From Eurosta solidaginis (lineage: Eukaryota; Arthropoda; Insecta; Diptera; Tephritidae), in assembly GCF_040869045.1 (NCBI RefSeq), contig NC_090322.1, positions 270,718,662 to 270,782,661 of the forward strand: DNA of 64,000 nt, read 5' to 3'. Position 1 is the first letter of the stretch, and the number at the start of each line of letters is the position of its first letter. Under the pieces are notes generated by a model. That model ran no database searches. It had not been told where the DNA came from and was given only the letters and a program-made list of their open reading frames with translations. Position numbers and translations under genes: made by a program. Shown piece by piece: positions 1-11,494 of the stretch.

Positions 1-165
1 AAAAAACTCCGATCGCAAACGCTTTTATTTAATTGTCTAATCAACGCCCTAGATTAATGAGAAATGTGATGACTAGTACCTAGGACCTACCTAATTATTT
101 TTAGCTTTTAGTATTATTATTACTTAATGTAAGTATTCTTTTCATTAAAACAGTTTAACTAAAAT
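1..165 (+). repeat. Copy 1 of a ~165-bp dispersed repeat, cut by the window edge
   Basis: This segment closely matches 59470-59635 on the same strand and the reverse complement of about 59245-59395. Shared landmarks in order are AACGCTTTTATTTAATTGTC, the GATGACTAGTACCTA block, TAGCTTTTAGTATTATTATT and a T/A-rich end after the AATAAAAC or ATTAAAAC segment. The AATAAA-like end followed by an A/T run looks like the 3' end of a retroposon, but I cannot assign a family. The left boundary lies outside the window. Confidence 0.7.
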
Positions 166-1654
166 TTTTTTTTTTTATTTTATTTTATTACATGACTTAG
201 GAGATATGCCAATGAAGAAGGGGATCTCATCCGCATTACCACTCATCATATTTTTTGGTAGCGTGATTTTTATGAGGTGACTCTGACTTACTGTGTATAA
301 GCTTTTACTTGTGAGAAGTTAAGAGCAAGGAAATTAATTTATGAATGAAAAACGCACACAAATTTGCAGTATTTCTATTGGATTTTGACATAAGTTACGA
401 AAAAATTACAAAGCTTATAAAACTAATATAAAAGCGCTTATAATTAACTTATGTAAGCTAAACAAATAACAAGCTGTACAAAATGTGACATGACTCGCTG
501 GCCGAGATGTTAATGCGACAGATAAGTGGAAATATTTTTAGAAGTTTTTTTCAACTAAGCTGTTGCCATTCTTCAACAAATAATAGCACCTTGAATACAA
601 AAAAAAAATCGTATTCTGAATACGCATCCCAGTAATAAGGTACGTGACTTGTTTGTAAACGACATGAAAATTCCTATACTGAAATTGCCAATTAACCATG
701 AACAGTGCGTGTAAGATTATGTAAAGAATTTTTAGTTCATTTTGCTATAAAATATTAAATTATGCTTGTAATAGGAGATCTTTTTGTCAAAATATATGTT
801 GCCATAATTTAACATAGTGCAAATACATTAGCGATCCATGTCAGAGGCGAAACGAACGTACGTTTCGTAATGGAGAATGTGGTTTTTAAGATGTGTTTAT
901 TTCAAAATCAAATGTCTGTGGAGGTTTTTGAAAATAAATGCTTACCATTTGCTTTACCTGTGGTCAGCTCACTTTAAGTAAAAAAAACGCATCCGTGTTT
1001 ACCTTTTTAGGTTAATCACTATAGCTTCAAACTTTATATTTAATCAAATTGGAATCATTACAAAATACACCTGTGTGGGACAAAAATTAAATTGAGTGGT
1101 GTGACAAAATTTATGTTAATATTCACGAAGGTTACAGCATGAAGGAAAATAATTAACGCTAGGTCTATTTACTACATATAAAATGAAAATATTAATTTCT
1201 ATAGGCTATGCAATTTTAAGAAACGAGAGCGATATTTAAATGCTTTACAAAATAATATATAAATAATATATAACAGAGCTTCCGATTTCTTCTCGAACAC
1301 AAGCGAGAATTCCGAGACCGGAGAATTCCAGAACTCGGGTTCTCGCAAGATTCCCTTATCTCGAAATACTCGTATATCTCGCGAGCTTCTCGACATTCAA
1401 ATTTGTCGATGTTTTGATAGTATTTACACTCTGTTTTTGCTTTACTTATGGTTTTTTTGATGATTAAATTGCCTTTATAATGATACTTCACTCAAAACAT
1501 ATTTATTTATATTCAATTCAAAATTCAATATATAATTTTGTTCGCAACATTCTAATTTTTTTTTATCGAGAAAACGAGAGCTCGGCTTCTTCAAAATTTA
1601 ACGTAAACATAAGTATTTGCTGAAATTGTAAGCTTCTAGCTATTCAAATTGTGT
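166..1654. other. No gene seen; AT-rich DNA
   Basis: Reading frames here are short and resemble no protein I know. The one local oddity is at about 1270-1400, a degenerate cluster of TTCTCG/CGAGAA words that looks like a decayed simple repeat. I see no RNA gene and no element boundary. Confidence 0.5.
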
Positions 1655-2180
1655 AGAAATTACGAAAAGTTTCTTATCTCAGCAATCGGTTGTAGGGGAC
1701 ATATGCTATATATACGACCGAACTCCTTGAATTCTTCAGACAACAATGTATGATATCTGAAGAATCGGTTGTGGGGGATATATGCTATATATACGACCGA
1801 TCTCATCCATTTTTCCAGACAACAATCTGTGCAATATACAAAAGCATATGGTGAAGTTTGATTCAATGTGATAAATTGAGAAAGATATGACAAAAATCCT
1901 CTTTTCTGAAAAAAGAGTGATCCGATCTGACCTATTCCGACAAATGTTTATTCGGACGCCTAAATATATCCGCTCACGAAATTTTATCAAGATATCTCAA
2001 AAACCGAGGGACTAGTTTGCATACAAACATACAGACGGACATGGCTAAATCAACTCAGTTCTTCATCCTGATCATTTCGGTATATTTATTGGTGGGTCCA
2101 TCTAATTTCCTTTAAGGGCTTACAATTTTCAGATTCATGACAGAGTTAATGTACAATTTCATTTTCATGAAAGGTTTAAA
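1655..2180 (-). mobile_element. GTCY-microsatellite element (family 2), reverse copy
   Basis: Non-coding dispersed element in reverse orientation. It contains two ~79-bp-spaced copies of CGGTTGTRGGGGAYATATGC (from 1687 and 1766). After them come a GAGATATC-type block, an ACAGACGGACATGGCT remnant (the reverse of a GTCY tract) at about 2031, and a terminus near 2178 matching the reverse of the start of the neighbouring forward copy at 2238. The (GTCY)n tract is the hallmark I know from dipteran mini-me/DINE-1 type elements. Assignment to Helentron-derived elements is inference. The two copies sit head to head about 60 bp apart. Confidence 0.6.
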
Positions 2181-2382
2181 AAATTATACTATTAAGTTAT
2201 ATTTCAGTTCCCAACAAGCCACATGCGCTATTATTTGCTTTTTATACCTTTCATGAACATGAAATGGTATATTAACTTTAGTCCGATGTTTGTAACGTTG
2301 AAAAAAATATAGAAAATAGACTCACCATTAAGTATACCGAATTGATCAGGGCGACGAACTTAGTTGATATAGACATGTCCGT

Positions 2383-2414
2383 CTGTCCGTCTGTCCGCCC
2401 GTCCGTCTGTCTGT
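2383..2414 (+). repeat. (GTCY)n microsatellite
   Basis: Imperfect GTCC/GTCT/GCCC tetranucleotide run inside the family-2 element. The reverse-orientation counterpart is reduced to a few units near 2031, so repeat number varies between copies. Confidence 0.8.
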
Positions 2415-2470
2415 TTGAACGCAAACTAGTCCCTCAAATTTTGAGATATCTCAATGAAATTTGGCACAAG

Positions 2471-2634
2471 TGTAAACAAATCAACTGTAAATTGATCTAG
2501 AGCTCTTGGCAAAGAAAAATAAGCAAGCTTTGAAATATTTGATATAAATTTTCAGTTTCGAATTAATTGTAAAACTTGATGAACGAATTTTTAAATTAAA
2601 AACCAATTAGTTTTATAATTTTACTATTTTATTA
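2471..2634 (+). repeat. 5' LTR of E1
   Basis: Starts TGTAAACAAATCAACTGTAAA. It matches the 3' LTR almost base for base to TTTTACTATTTTATTA. Differences are a 14-bp duplication present only in the 3' copy and a single G/T substitution after AGCTCTTG. The right boundary is uncertain by a few bases because downstream sequence diverges from TTATTA onward. I could not assign the primer binding site. Confidence 0.8.
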
Positions 2635-2913
2635 TTTCAGAAGTGAGACGAATTCGCGTCGTGAAATAAACATAAACGAAAATAAATATGTTTTTAATCG
2701 ATTTGCAATTTAATTTTGTGAAATTTGCCTCTGTGCAATATGCATACCTAATTTGCATCCGAACCTCGTACCTCTGGGACATCAGCTATAAATATTGCGA
2801 TTTTGTGAAAGTCAAAAATGGTATCATTCTAACGTAAAGAGTGAGAACGGGCAATTTATATGATCATACGTTGGTTGTATAGTTGTTAACGAAAATTAAT
2901 CAATGTTAAATAT

Positions 2914-5298
2914 ATGATAATAAAAGAGAAAATGTTGGTTAAAATTGCATCGTTAACGGTGCAACAGTTGAAAGATTTTCTTAGTGAAAAGAACTTAAAC
3001 ACTACCGGTACGAAAGCCGAATTAATATTGCGATTGTCGGAAGTGTTAAGATCGGATGAGAGTGAAAAGTGTAGTCAAAATATAGTAGACGAAGAACTCG
3101 AAACGACACAGAGTCAAAATGGTTCTATTCAAGAACAAATTAATGAATTAAAAGAAATGTTATCGGGTGTGGTAAATGCTCTGACGCAAATGAATGCGAC
3201 GTCTGTGTCTCAGCCAAGGTCGGTGATTAGCATTCCAGTGGTTGGAAATGTGAATGAGATGTCTAGTATGACAAGTGTTCATAATAGTTATTCAGTGAAA
3301 GAAATCGCAGAAACTATTCCTGATTTTGATCCTACTAATTATCTTGCGTTAACTGCCGCACAATTTATTGAGCGTGTAAATAGTGCTATGAATGCGTATG
3401 TTTGGGAAGAAAAGTGCGTACTGTTGGCTGTGTATAGTCGAATGAAGGGTGTAGCATGTTTATGGTTAGACGTTCAACAAAGTGTGTTTGCAACGTGGCG
3501 TGATTTTTCAAATGCATTAATTGAAGAATTCGGTACGAAGATGGACGAGGCTGATATAAACTATATTATGAGTAGTACGACACGAAAACAAGGTGAAAAA
3601 GTTATTGAATATTGTTTTCGTATGAGCGCAACGGGTAAACGGTACGGATTAAGTGAATCAGCAATTATAAAATATACTCGTGAAGGTTTAAAATATAGTG
3701 ATTTACAATCTGCAATCGCTGTTTTGAAATTTAATACAATGAAAGAGATGCGTGAAACTCTTGACGAATATTTAAAAAATTTGCCTACAACGTCGCGGAG
3801 TACATATGACAATACATCGAAAAAAACAGGAACAAAAACAGCTCCTAATGAAAAATTTGAAAAATCCAGTGAAAAGTTAACTTGTTATAATTGTTCCGAA
3901 AAGGGGCATTTGTCTAGTAATTGCTCCAAACCTCAAAATCGTCCACGATGCAAAGACTGTCAAAGAGTGCATCCGCGAAATGATCCTGTAAATTGTGGTA
4001 AAAACGTGAATGTGAGAGCATGCGAAACTAGTAAAATGTTTGAAAAAGAAATATACATTAATGGTGAACGATTAATTGCATTTATTGATAGTGGCAGTGA
4101 TTGTCACATGGTACGTGAGTCGATAGCCAAAAAAATAAGTTGTAAAATTATGCCCTGTATAATGAGAATGAAAGGTATATGTGGTGGTACGAAAATTTCT
4201 AAAAATAAAATTAACGTTAGTATGCAAGTTGATACAGTAAATTTGCAACTTGACATGTATGTTGTTCAAGATGATTTTTTGTCAACTGATGTGCTTTTAG
4301 GGCACGAAATTTTCACAAATGACTTTATTGTAACTATTAATAACGGTAAGTTGAATTTTAATCACAATTCTAAAATTTATAAAATAAAATCGGAAAATAA
4401 CACAACGTACGATAACAGAAAATTGCAACTAACGAAGCGTTTAGCAGAGTATCGAGATGTTTTTGCTGAAAATTTAAGTGAAATTGGTAAAACTAGTCTC
4501 ATTGAAATGAAAATTGAGGTCGATTGTGGCGAGCCCATCTGTCAACGTCCATATAGAATTCCCGAACCAAAAAAAATTTTGGTTTCGAATATGATAAAAG
4601 ATTTGTTAGATAATGATATTATTTGTGAATCTCAGTCTGAATTTGCTAGCCCTGTAATAATGGTAAAGAAAAAAGATGGAACTGATCGTATGTGCGCGGA
4701 TTACAGGCGATTAAATCAACATACAAAAAAAGAAGTATATCCAATGCCAAATATAGAGGAACGACTGCATGAAGCCATGCAGTATAAATATTTCTCCGTA
4801 CTCGATTTAAATAGCGGGTACTATCAAATTCCAATCGAATCCAATAGTCGGAAATATACAGCTTTTATTACGACAGAAGGTCTGTATGAATTCAAGCGAA
4901 TGCTATTTGGGTTAAAGAATGCGCCAACCGTCTTTCAACGTTTAATGGCACGAATTCAAGAACAAACGCAAAAGGGTGATATGTTGCATTATATGGATGA
5001 CATACTCATCGGAAGTAATTCAGCTGTTGAAATGTTTGAGAAACTTGAGCGAATTTTTCAAATACTTCGTAATTTGAATGTAACACTTAATCCAAAAAAA
5101 TGTGAATTTTTAAAAGAATCGATACAGTTCCTTGGTCATGAGTTGACACCAAATGGAATCTGTCCAGGAAGCGTAAAGACAGCTGCTGTTCAAAATTTTC
5201 CTGAGCCACGAAATTTAACTGAAGTTCGACAGTTTTTAGGCTTATCAGGATATTTTCGAAAATTTGTACCATGTTACGCCGTTATTTCCGAACCTTGA
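2914..5298 (+). pseudogene. gag-pol: E1 Gag-PR-RT (gypsy), ended by in-frame TGA
   Basis: 794 codons. A SAP-like helix-extension-helix lies near residues 12-46 (QQLKDFLSEKNLNTTGTKAE). A retrotransposon Gag-like helical region occupies about residues 110-280. Two zinc-binding segments follow: CYNCSEKGHLSSNC near residue 324 and a CKDC...C motif near 346. The aspartic protease DSG triplet is near 391. RT covers roughly 505-760 with CADYRRLNQ, LDLNSGYYQIPIE and the catalytic YMDD near 693. The reading frame stops at TGA 5296-5298 just after the RT thumb/connection, then continues in the same frame. The bases around the stop look like a 1-nt loss followed shortly by a 1-nt gain. The internal Met at 2932 is an equally plausible start. 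It would act in cytoplasmic particles (family knowledge). Confidence 0.9.
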
Positions 5299-5301
5299 CG
5301 A

Positions 5302-7062
5302 ATGCTATTACGTAAAGATCAAATTTTTGAGTGGAAAGAAGCGCAAATAGATTCATTCAATAAATTGAAATCTGCTTTGGTTAATAAACCAGTAGTAGCT
5401 GCATATCGAACAAATGCAGAAAATCAAATTCAACCCGATGCAAGTTCAATAGGTTTGGCGGGTGTACTTTTACAGAGAGAAGTAGACGATTGGAAGGTTG
5501 TTGCTTATTATTCTCGATCTACAACAACAGAAGAACGTAAATACCATAGTTATGAGTTGGAAACGTTAGCTGTGGTTGAAAGTCTTGAAAGATTTCGTTA
5601 CTATGTGTCTGGCAAAAACGTCAAAGTTGTTACTGATTGTAGTGCAATTAAAACTGCCATGCAAAAAAAGGAATTAATTCCTCGAATCGCTCGATGGTGG
5701 TTACGTATACAAGATTTTGAAATAGAAGTAGAACATCGATCAGGACAGCGTATGTTACATGTTGATGCAATCAGTCGAAACCCAGATGAACCGCCTAATG
5801 GCATCGAAACTGCTTCACTAAAAATAGATAAGGTGGAGATTGAAGAAGACGACTGGGTTTTTAGTATGCAACTTCAAGATGACAACATTAAAGAAATTGT
5901 TAAAAAAGTTCACGAAAACGATAAGCAAATTAAAGTTGATTATTGTCTCGCAAATGGACGGTTGTATCGCATGGTAAATAATCAACGTCTTTGGGTTGTG
6001 CCAAAATCGTTAAAATGGCAGATAGTTCATGACTGTCATGTGAAATCTGGTCATCTGGGCGTTGAAAAAGTTTACGAGAAGCTTCGAAGGAACTTTTGGT
6101 TTTCAAGAATGCGAAATTATATTAAAAAGTATATAGCAACCTGCATTGAATGCGCGTACAACAAAAAAATGGGTGGTATGAAAGAAGGTCAATATCATTT
6201 CAGTGATATGGAACCAATACCGTTTAAAACGATTCATTTAGATCATTTAGGTCCATTTCCGAAGTCATCTAAGCGTAATGATTATGTTCTCGTTGTAGTT
6301 GATTCGTTTACCAAATTCACGATTCTCAGAGCAGTAAAGGGTACCGTAACGAAGCATGTTGTTGAGCTGTTGAAAGAAATCAGCAGTTATGTTGGAATAC
6401 AGTATTGTCAGGAAAATGTTATTAAGCATATTTTAAATGCAGTGCAAACTCCTCGTGCGAATGCTCATGCAGAGCGTACAAATCGAACGGTTCTGTCAAT
6501 GCTTTTACCATCTACGACTGCAGACAATAAATGGGATAATGAATTAAGCAAAATTCAATGGTCTATCAATACCATGCGAAACGGAACTACTAACAAAACG
6601 CCACACGAATTACTTTTCAATTTTACACCCCGAGATATTTTGAAAAATAAGCTTATTCTTGCTCTCAATGATGATAATCAAATAAATTGTGATATAGAAC
6701 AAATTCGAAAAGAGGCTGCTATGCGAATCAATGAAAAACGTTTAAAAGCAAAACAACGATTTGACAGCCATCATCGAATGCCACATGTATATAAAGAAAG
6801 TGATTTAGTTCTAGCAGAGAACGCACCGCCATGTACAGGTTTTTCACGAAAGCTTGAACCACGTTATAAAGGCCCCTTTGAAATTGGTAAAGTGCTCGAT
6901 TGGGACCGATATGTAATCCAAGATTTGCCGGGAAGTAGACGTAAACAGCGACCATATAAATCTGTTTATGCTTCAGATAAATTAAAGCGTTACTGTGAAC
7001 CAACAGAAATCGATGATATATGTTGTGCAGAAGATGAATCCGAAGGAGAAGATGTAAACTGA
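5302..7062 (+). pseudogene. pol: E1 RNase H-integrase, integrase core deleted
   Basis: 586 codons in frame with the upstream Gag-RT. RNase H acidic residues are visible in QPDASSIGL (about residue 46), YELETLAVVE (about 84) and VTDCSA (about 111). The integrase HHCC zinc domain is HDCHVKSGHLG through CIECAYNK (residues about 242-284). The core begins with LDHLGPFP (first Asp near 313) and retains the Glu in HAERTNRT near 391. The expected middle segment carrying the second catalytic Asp is absent: the sequence passes from VTKHVVELLKEI straight to QYCQENVIKH. First Asp to Glu spans only about 78 residues, shorter than usual in the family. A basic C-terminal region follows, ending in an acidic tail. 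This copy should not integrate by itself. Confidence 0.88.
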
Positions 7063-7097
7063 TACGAGGTCGTATCAATTAATCAGGAAAGGCCGAC

Positions 7098-7276
7098 TGT
7101 AAACAAATCAACTGTAAACTGATCTACTGTAAATTGATCTAGAGCTCTTGTCAAAGAAAAATAAGCAAGCTTTGAAATATTTGATATAAATTTTCAGTTT
7201 CGAATTAATTGTAAAACTTGATGAACGAATTTTTAAATTAAAAACCAATTAGTTTTATAATTTTACTATTTTATTA
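7098..7276 (+). repeat. 3' LTR of E1
   Basis: Same TGTAAACAAATC start and TTTTATTA end as the 5' LTR, with a 14-bp internal duplication near 7117-7131. A weak purine run (AGGAAAGG, 7085-7092) lies just upstream where the polypurine tract should be. CAAG follows directly. Confidence 0.8.
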
Positions 7277-7720
7277 CAAGGATGTATTTTTGAATTATAT
7301 TAGACATTTGTCGGATCCGGTAGGATTGGACCACTATAACATATATCTCCCATACAACCGATCGTTCAGATAAGATGATTTTGGTCATTCCTGCCGCAAT
7401 TTAGAAATTAAAAACGTGAAACTCGATGATATATATTCTAATATATCATAGAAGATTTTCTGAAAAAGTCACTTTGATCGGAGCTATATATAGTATATAT
7501 CCCATACAACCGATCGTTCAGATAGAAAGATTTTTGGCAATTTCTTCCTTAATTTCCAATATACAAATGTTAAACTTGGTGATATTTACTCTAATATATC
7601 ATAGAAGATTTCATGAAAAAATCATTTTGATCGGATCTATATACAATATATATCCCATACAACCGATCGTTCAGATAGAAAGATTTTTGGCAATTTCTCC
7701 CTTAATTTCCAACCACGCTA

Positions 7721-8819
7721 TTCGGCCCTTTCCGATAACTAGCACCGACAGAAAATCCAATGCAAAAAAGATCAAAATGTAGCCTCAGCTTCATCAACGG
7801 CACTTCCTTCCCACCGGTATCCTTATGGGTACGCGCTCCGTTACCTCACTACCGCTGTTGGTAGCCCTGCTACTACACTGGTACCATCGCCCAGCTTTGC
7901 TGTTACCATAGTCTTCGTTGCTACTACAAACATTGTCCTTCTGCTTTCGTCTGCCGCTAAGTTCATGCATTTATGCTGCTATCACGATATTTTCGATCGA
8001 AACAACGACAATTATCTGCCCGATGTCGTAGTTATCGACAAACTGTTGCGGTCCCAATACTCACCGTTGCATGACACTTGACCGCTTAATATCATACCGG
8101 CGCTCAGCTAGTGTGGAACTTTTGTTGTCCCGAGCCTCCACATGGATTGCAATGGTTCATGGTCGTCTCAGTTATTCGGCTACTTTCGCAACCTTTTTCC
8201 AACTCTTTTCAAAATTGCCGCACCTTGGAAATAATCGCAGAGATCGTCCACCCTCAAATAAGTCATCTAACGCACACTGAATGTAAACCACCTTTGATCT
8301 CTCGCTTTTTCTTTTGAAAGCGAAGGCTGCTGTCATACATATACGTCAAGCTGTGTGGATATGCCTTCATTAAATGGAAATTAATGGGACCTCTACTTAA
8401 AATTGTTTTGATTTAGTGTAACGCGGCTAAAACCGAAAGCCTACGTAATACCATATCCTTATTTAGCCAGTATAATTGCTGACTAGAGAGACCAGTTAAA
8501 TTTTTAGGTGTTTGCCGATCAAGGGGAAGTTTTAATGAAAAACGAATCCGTAGGCGAATGCCAAAATGAATTTGCAAATAAACTACAGATCGAATTTCAG
8601 ACTGAACCCAGAAGGGAAAACTTAAAAGTTAACGCAAGTTTATATGAACATAAATTCGGCTGGAAACTTTAAGAAAGGCTTAATACGAATTAAACTAATA
8701 TAGGGAAGCTAAAGACAGATGTTCAAATATATAAAAATAAAGTTTCGCTAGACGTTGGAGCTGACGGCGTTCTTTTCGCAGTTAACCACTTAATTAATAC
8801 AAAGCCAAGTTAATAAGCA
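7721..8819. other. Unassigned stretch, locally GC-richer at 7.75-8.25 kb
   Basis: After the family-2 element comes about 500 bp with clearly higher GC and short open frames (for example 8071-8280) whose translations I do not recognise. From 8.4 kb it returns to AT-rich DNA. The composition change suggests another element fragment. I cannot name one. Confidence 0.35.
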
Positions 8820-9150
8820 AATAAAAAAAATAAATGCAAGGCGCGATAACCTCCAAAGAGATTTAAGGCTGAGCATTATACTCTTTTTTATTTTTTCCTA
8901 CAAATTGGCGGCACGGAACCTACTTCTTTTATGCCGACTCCGAACGGCATCTGCAAGGCAGATGAGTTTTCCCTGAGAGCTTTCATCACATAAATACACT
9001 TGGAGTGCATGTCAAACACTGCCGAGGATCGACCTAGCTTAAACAAGTTTTTTTCTAATTGAAAGACCTTGTTTCCGTGGCATGAATCCAGGATATTCGT
9101 TGTGGTAGGCAGAACACGGTACCATCACATAGCGGCAGCCGCCGGACAGT
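8820..9150 (-). mobile_element. tRNA-derived SINE, copy S1 (reverse)
   Basis: Reads on the minus strand from a degraded tRNA-like head (GGCGGCTGCCGCTATGTGATGG) near 9150 to an A/T-rich tail at 8820-8835. It carries the family core ATCTGCCTTGCAGATGCC (here near 8949-8966) and the tail block CTCTTTGGAGGTTATCGCGCC. The same head, core and tail order recurs at 15223-15602, 34227-34527 and 48841-49207. SINEs of this type need LINE machinery (family knowledge). The B-box region is mutated here. Confidence 0.75.
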
Positions 9151-9159
9151 GGCACCTCT

Positions 9160-9945
9160 GCCGTTAAAGCATGGCAAAAATCAAAAAAATCATGAAAGCG
9201 TTCGCTAAATCTAATACATGTTTCTAATAGAGAATTTTCCAGGGATCAAGAATATACAACTGTTTTTTCACAGAAAATTATATTTTACCAGGTAGAGCAG
9301 CTCAAATTTGACCAAGTTTCAACATTGGGAAAAATTTGAAATTTTTCTTCTTTTTCGTTGTATTTAAAATGGTTTTGTGAGTAAATAAGGCGGCCGGTTG
9401 TTGTTTTCTTGTCTAGCAATTAAAGATAATTTAATCTAGGATTGAAAGAAAAAAAAAAAATTGTTTTTTTTGGTAAAAGTTGGCGGATATACCTGTTTAG
9501 GCCCTTTTTAAAACTTTGATGAAAAAAAATGTTAAAATATGTGCTCCGTCAATTTAACAGTAGTTATTTGTGAAATATTCAGTTACCTAAATTCATAAAG
9601 ACTACCTGCGTTCAGCTGCAACTTCGCTTTTTATATCAAATAAAGTTAAACAACCTTGGGCAGAAATACGCGCCTGAGCAGGTATATATAATTCAGTACG
9701 GCCGTAAGGTCGTTTTTGTTATTGGAACTTGTTAACAACATAAATTTTTTTAGTTACGAATTGTATACCTGATATTCATTTTAATAATTTGAGTAGGTAT
9801 ATAAAGCTATCAATCATACAATGTACATTATCATTCGTCTTTTGGAGATTAAGGAACTAAGTATTTTGTTTACTTAAATAAAGTGAATAGTATTTTTAAA
9901 TATAGTTCACAGTTTAATATTTAGTCAGATACACTCGAAGCCAAT
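9160..9945. other. No gene seen
   Basis: AT-rich DNA with several homopolymer runs (for example near 9450). No reading frame of note and no element ends recognised. Confidence 0.5.
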
Positions 9946-9949
9946 TCTA

Positions 9950-11262
9950 ATATGTATCTAGAAAACTCGAAACTATCTGCGGTGTTTAAATCTACAAAGT
10001 CAAGACGGGACATCGTTGAGGCTATTATGAGAGAATTAGCGAGTGAAACAAGCATTAAAGAATAGGAAGGCCTGGAAGAAAAAATTTGTTTACAATACAT
10101 TATGGTAGAAAGAAAATGGAAGGACGTCTATCGTAACAATTCAAAATTTTATATAATTATAAACAAAGAATAAATGTAGACGATGAAAGAATTACAGATA
10201 TTAATATGTTTATGACTTCTATTGTTCCATTACGACTAAAAGATGAAGCTTCAGAATATTGGAAAAATCCACGTCCGTCATCAACTATATTGTGCCACCC
10301 GATATTATTTCAATACGAGAAGGAGTCTTCCGAACTCATAAAAGCTAAAGTGCGTGATATAAAAAATCAAATTGCCAAATTAGAATCAACAATAATTGAA
10401 ATTGAAGAGCGAAATGTCATTACAATAAAGCATGATTTTCTTCTAACAATGGTCGATGGAAAAGTTTTGAACTTAATAACAAATACGACGTCTACAATGA
10501 AATGTCCAATTTGATTCAATAACTGACGAACTAAATTATGAGTATGGAATATCTCCTTTGCATGCTAGGATAAGATGTATGGAATTTGTTTTGAAGTTGG
10601 CTTATACACTACCACAACAAGGAGAAGTTTTCGACGAAAATACAACATGTAAGGAGAAACAAAACAGGAGAAAAAAAAATAACTCGGGGTGCATTCTATA
10701 AAGAGATTGGCCTTAGAGTTGACTGTCCAAAGTATGGATACGAAAATACAAATAATGGTAACTCCTCAAGAAGATTTTTTGAAAACGATGAAATGACTGC
10801 TCGCATAACAGGAGTTGATAGAGATATTGTGAAAAGATTGGGAGTAATTTAAATATTTTAAACTGCCATGAACCAGTTAATGGACCCAAATTTGGAGAAT
10901 ATGCATCTAAACTACAGAGTTGCTGCATCAAAAGTATCCTGAGAAGAAACTTACACCAACGGTACATAAAATTTTAGCACTTGGAAAAGATTTAATAGAG
11001 TACCAGTGCTTACCATTAGGAGAATTGCTTGAAGAAGCTCAAGAATCTAAGAACAAGGACTACAAAAGATATAGATGTATGAACACCTGCAAAGTATCAG
11101 GAGTGAGACAAAAGACGTTTTCAACATGTTAGCTACCTCTTCTGATCCAGTCATATCATCTATGAGGTATGTAAGAACACAAAAGATCTTACAGATGCGT
11201 ATAGCTCACAAATGGTTGCTTTGTTTGATATATGTTCCAGTGACGATGACTATGTTAAGATA
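9950..11262 (+). pseudogene. Degraded Transib (RAG1-like) DNA transposase, C-terminal part
   Basis: Conceptual translation in shifting frames gives blocks I know from Transib transposases in the expected order: SIVPLRLKDEASEYW (10212 on), LLTMVDGKVLNLITNT (10440 on), GISPLHARIRCMEFVLKLAY (about 10547 on), RRFFENDEMTARITGVDRD (about 10770 on), LTPTVHKILALGKDLIEYQ (about 10950 on), LEEAQESKNKDYKRYR (about 11031 on) and DVFNMLATSSDPVISSMR (about 11116 on). Transib is a DDE transposase related to RAG1. The conserved acidic stretch LLEEAQESKNK probably holds the last catalytic Glu (inference). The gene is broken by frameshifts near 10514, 10680, 10860-10930 and 11075, and by stops upstream of 10206 where the first catalytic Asp region should be. 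The terminal repeats were not found. No search was run. Confidence 0.75.
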
Positions 11263-11494
11263 AAATAAGTTTCTCACTTCTTATCACAATAATGAAAAAG
11301 AGATTTACTAATCAATCTTGTTACTTTATTGAAAAATAAGATATCTATGTACAAGTAAATTTTTTATTTCAAATAAAAGAATTAATTAATTTAGTAATTT
11401 ATAAATATATACTTTTCGTTATTGCATTTCTTTAAAGTTTATCACATTTATTTTAAAGCTTTGTCATTTCGCTTTCAAATGATTACTAAATTTT

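Larger units (their letters stand above)
2471..7276 (+). mobile_element. Ty3/gypsy LTR retrotransposon E1, near full length, coding region broken
   Basis: Short LTRs (2471-2634 and 7098-7276) flank one long gag-pol frame (2914-5298, continued in the same frame at 5302-7062). CAAG (possibly ACAAG) directly precedes the left LTR (2467-2470) and follows the right one (7277-7280). It fits a 4-5-bp target duplication in the family-2 repeat. Gag has an N-terminal SAP-like domain and zinc-knuckle motifs. Pol follows the gypsy order PR-RT-RNase H-integrase. I see no env. Two lesions are visible: an in-frame TGA between RT and RNase H, and a deletion in the integrase core. Confidence 0.9.
2238..7720 (+). 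mobile_element. GTCY-microsatellite element (family 2), forward copy split by gypsy E1
   Basis: The left part is 2238-2470. It starts with a TTTTTATACC terminus, then the GTCY tract at 2383-2414, then a block reading AGATATCTCAATGAAATTTG. The right part is 7277-7720 and resumes directly after the retrotransposon. The right part holds three tandem units with period about 152-153 bp, marked by CATACAACCGATCGTTCAG at about 7351, 7503 and 7656. The two parts join cleanly across the insertion site, so E1 landed in an older copy. There is no coding capacity. Confidence 0.6.

Noticed and set aside
2640..2700. Primer binding site for E1
   Set aside because: No TGG-starting stretch right after the LTR; I could not match a tRNA end.
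8071..8317. Overlapping small frames in the GC-richer stretch
   Set aside because: No recognisable domain, no start context or partner exons; the composition hints at an element fragment but not a gene.
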